5,752 bases of DNA from Bacteroidales bacterium (GTDB lineage Bacteria; Bacteroidota; Bacteroidia; Bacteroidales; UBA12077): positions 1-5,752 of the forward strand of contig DAOVYZ010000253.1 in NCBI GenBank assembly GCA_030635365.1, written 5' to 3'. The translations under genes and the position numbers were made by a program. This document shows, in pieces, positions 5,151 to 5,752 of the stretch. Below the pieces are notes generated by a model. It was given only the letters and a program-made list of their open reading frames with translations, was not told the origin of the DNA and ran no database searches. The first letter of the stretch is position 1. Each line of letters opens with the position of its first letter.

Positions 5151-5752
5151 ATGAAATATCTTTTTTATTTAATTCTCATTAGTTCTATCGTTTTTTCATG
5201 TGTAAAAGAAGAATTAGAGTATTCCTGTAATTCAGAAATAAATGCTATTGTTAAATCAGGTAAATTAGAATTCTCTGAAATTTCACTCTCCGAATTTCTT
5301 GAATATGATATTGAACTGCAGAGGGCTATTTTTAGAAGTTTTTCATTGGATAAGAGGAAAAGTTTCTGGTTAGAAAAGATGGATAGTCTATCTATAAATT
5401 CATATTATAGTAGTCAGGCAGTAAAACATATTGAAAAACTGGTTTCGCATATAGATACTGCATATTTTATTTATGAGGAAGCTGATTCCTTAATGTTCAA
5501 AAATCAAAAAGAGTTTGAAGGTGGTTGGATTATATATGCCAAGGATTCACTTTTTTGGGATGATTCAGAAATTCATTTTATTGCGTCTTCCTTATGTTTA
5601 AATGAAAGTCAATATTTTCAAGTTATTTTAGAGTTGAAAGACATAACTATAAATCAATTAAGTGGAGATTGTAGTTGTAGTCTTGAAAATGATGATTGTG
5701 GTAGTGTAGGAGCAGATCGTTGCATTGAAAATGGTTGTCAGGAAAACTCTGG
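5151..5752 (+). CDS. Cysteine-rich lipoprotein, bacteriocin fulvocin C-related (3' end outside window)
   Basis: Open from the ATG at 5151 to the window edge: 200 codons without a stop. Residues 1-17 form a lipoprotein signal peptide (MKYLFYLILISSIVFSC) with C17 as the lipidated cysteine. The next residues, VKEE, fit the K-(D/E)2 lipoprotein export signal described in Bacteroidota, so the protein is probably displayed on the cell surface. The middle contains AIFRSFSLDKRKSFWLEKM and, later, a Trp-Ile-Tyr-Ala segment (GGWIIYAKDSLFW), and the C-terminal part is cysteine-rich: C174, C176, C183, C191, C196, beginning CSCS. This plan matches proteins annotated as bacteriocin fulvocin C-related, whose function in Bacteroidota is unproven. 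It lies 59 bp after the prefix-domain gene, on the same strand, and may be in the same operon or have its own promoter. The assignment rests on remembered family layout. Confidence 0.68.
   Translation, partial: MKYLFYLILISSIVFSCVKEELEYSCNSEINAIVKSGKLEFSEISLSEFLEYDIELQRAIFRSFSLDKRKSFWLEKMDSLSINSYYSSQAVKHIEKLVSHIDTAYFIYEEADSLMFKNQKEFEGGWIIYAKDSLFWDDSEIHFIASSLCLNESQYFQVILELKDITINQLSGDCSCSLENDDCGSVGADRCIENGCQENS

Noticed and set aside
1..5752. CRISPR arrays, tRNA or rRNA genes
   Set aside because: I saw no regularly spaced repeats of suitable length, no cloverleaf-like segment and no conserved rRNA stretch on either strand.

Overview
The window looks like an accessory, mobile-element-associated region of a low-GC Bacteroidota chromosome. 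Supporting this are the strong A+T bias, a CTnDOT-type tyrosine integrase, an ORF6N protein, an RteC-family protein (largely a Bacteroidota conjugative-element family), a Bacteroidota-type -7 motif (TAnnTTTG), starts without Shine-Dalgarno sequences, and a lipoprotein with a Bacteroidota-style surface-export signal. I cannot name a species.

Layout. Positions 1-60 end in a strong hairpin terminator that closes whatever lies to the left. Positions 113-191 hold a cluster of TTTGTTACA-like half-sites; two of them face each other across exactly 7 bp, as in a tyrosine-recombinase core site. Next come the integrase (249-1475) and, after a single base, an ORF6N-domain protein (1477-2007), clearly one transcription unit. 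A hairpin follows. Positions 2110 to about 2716 are not empty: they hold, on the minus strand, the decayed C-terminal half of a DDE transposase (IS5-like), with three in-frame stops and at least three frameshifts. On the same strand, starting about 30 bp beyond it, is an intact RteC-family gene (2745-3392). A 680-bp A+T-rich gap (3393-4072) follows, with a bipartite inverted repeat, a possible coding remnant and the likely padR promoter.

The right third is a second module on the plus strand: a PadR-family repressor (4073-4417), a membrane protein with an N-terminal permease prefix domain that overlaps it by 28 bp (4390-5091), and, after a 59-bp gap containing a triple 9-bp tandem repeat, the start of a cysteine-rich lipoprotein resembling bacteriocin fulvocin C-related proteins (5151 to the window end, cut off).

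Interpretation (inference): the left two thirds are one end of an integrative element or its remnant (attachment region, integrase, ORF6N partner, RteC regulator, scarred by an old insertion sequence). The PadR/permease-prefix/lipoprotein group may be cargo or neighbouring chromosome. A PadR repressor co-expressed with a prefix-domain membrane protein suggests a ligand- or stress-responsive envelope function, but no substrate can be read from the sequence. Nothing here amounts to a proven new system; the best leads are the half-site array and the PadR/prefix/fulvocin-related cluster.
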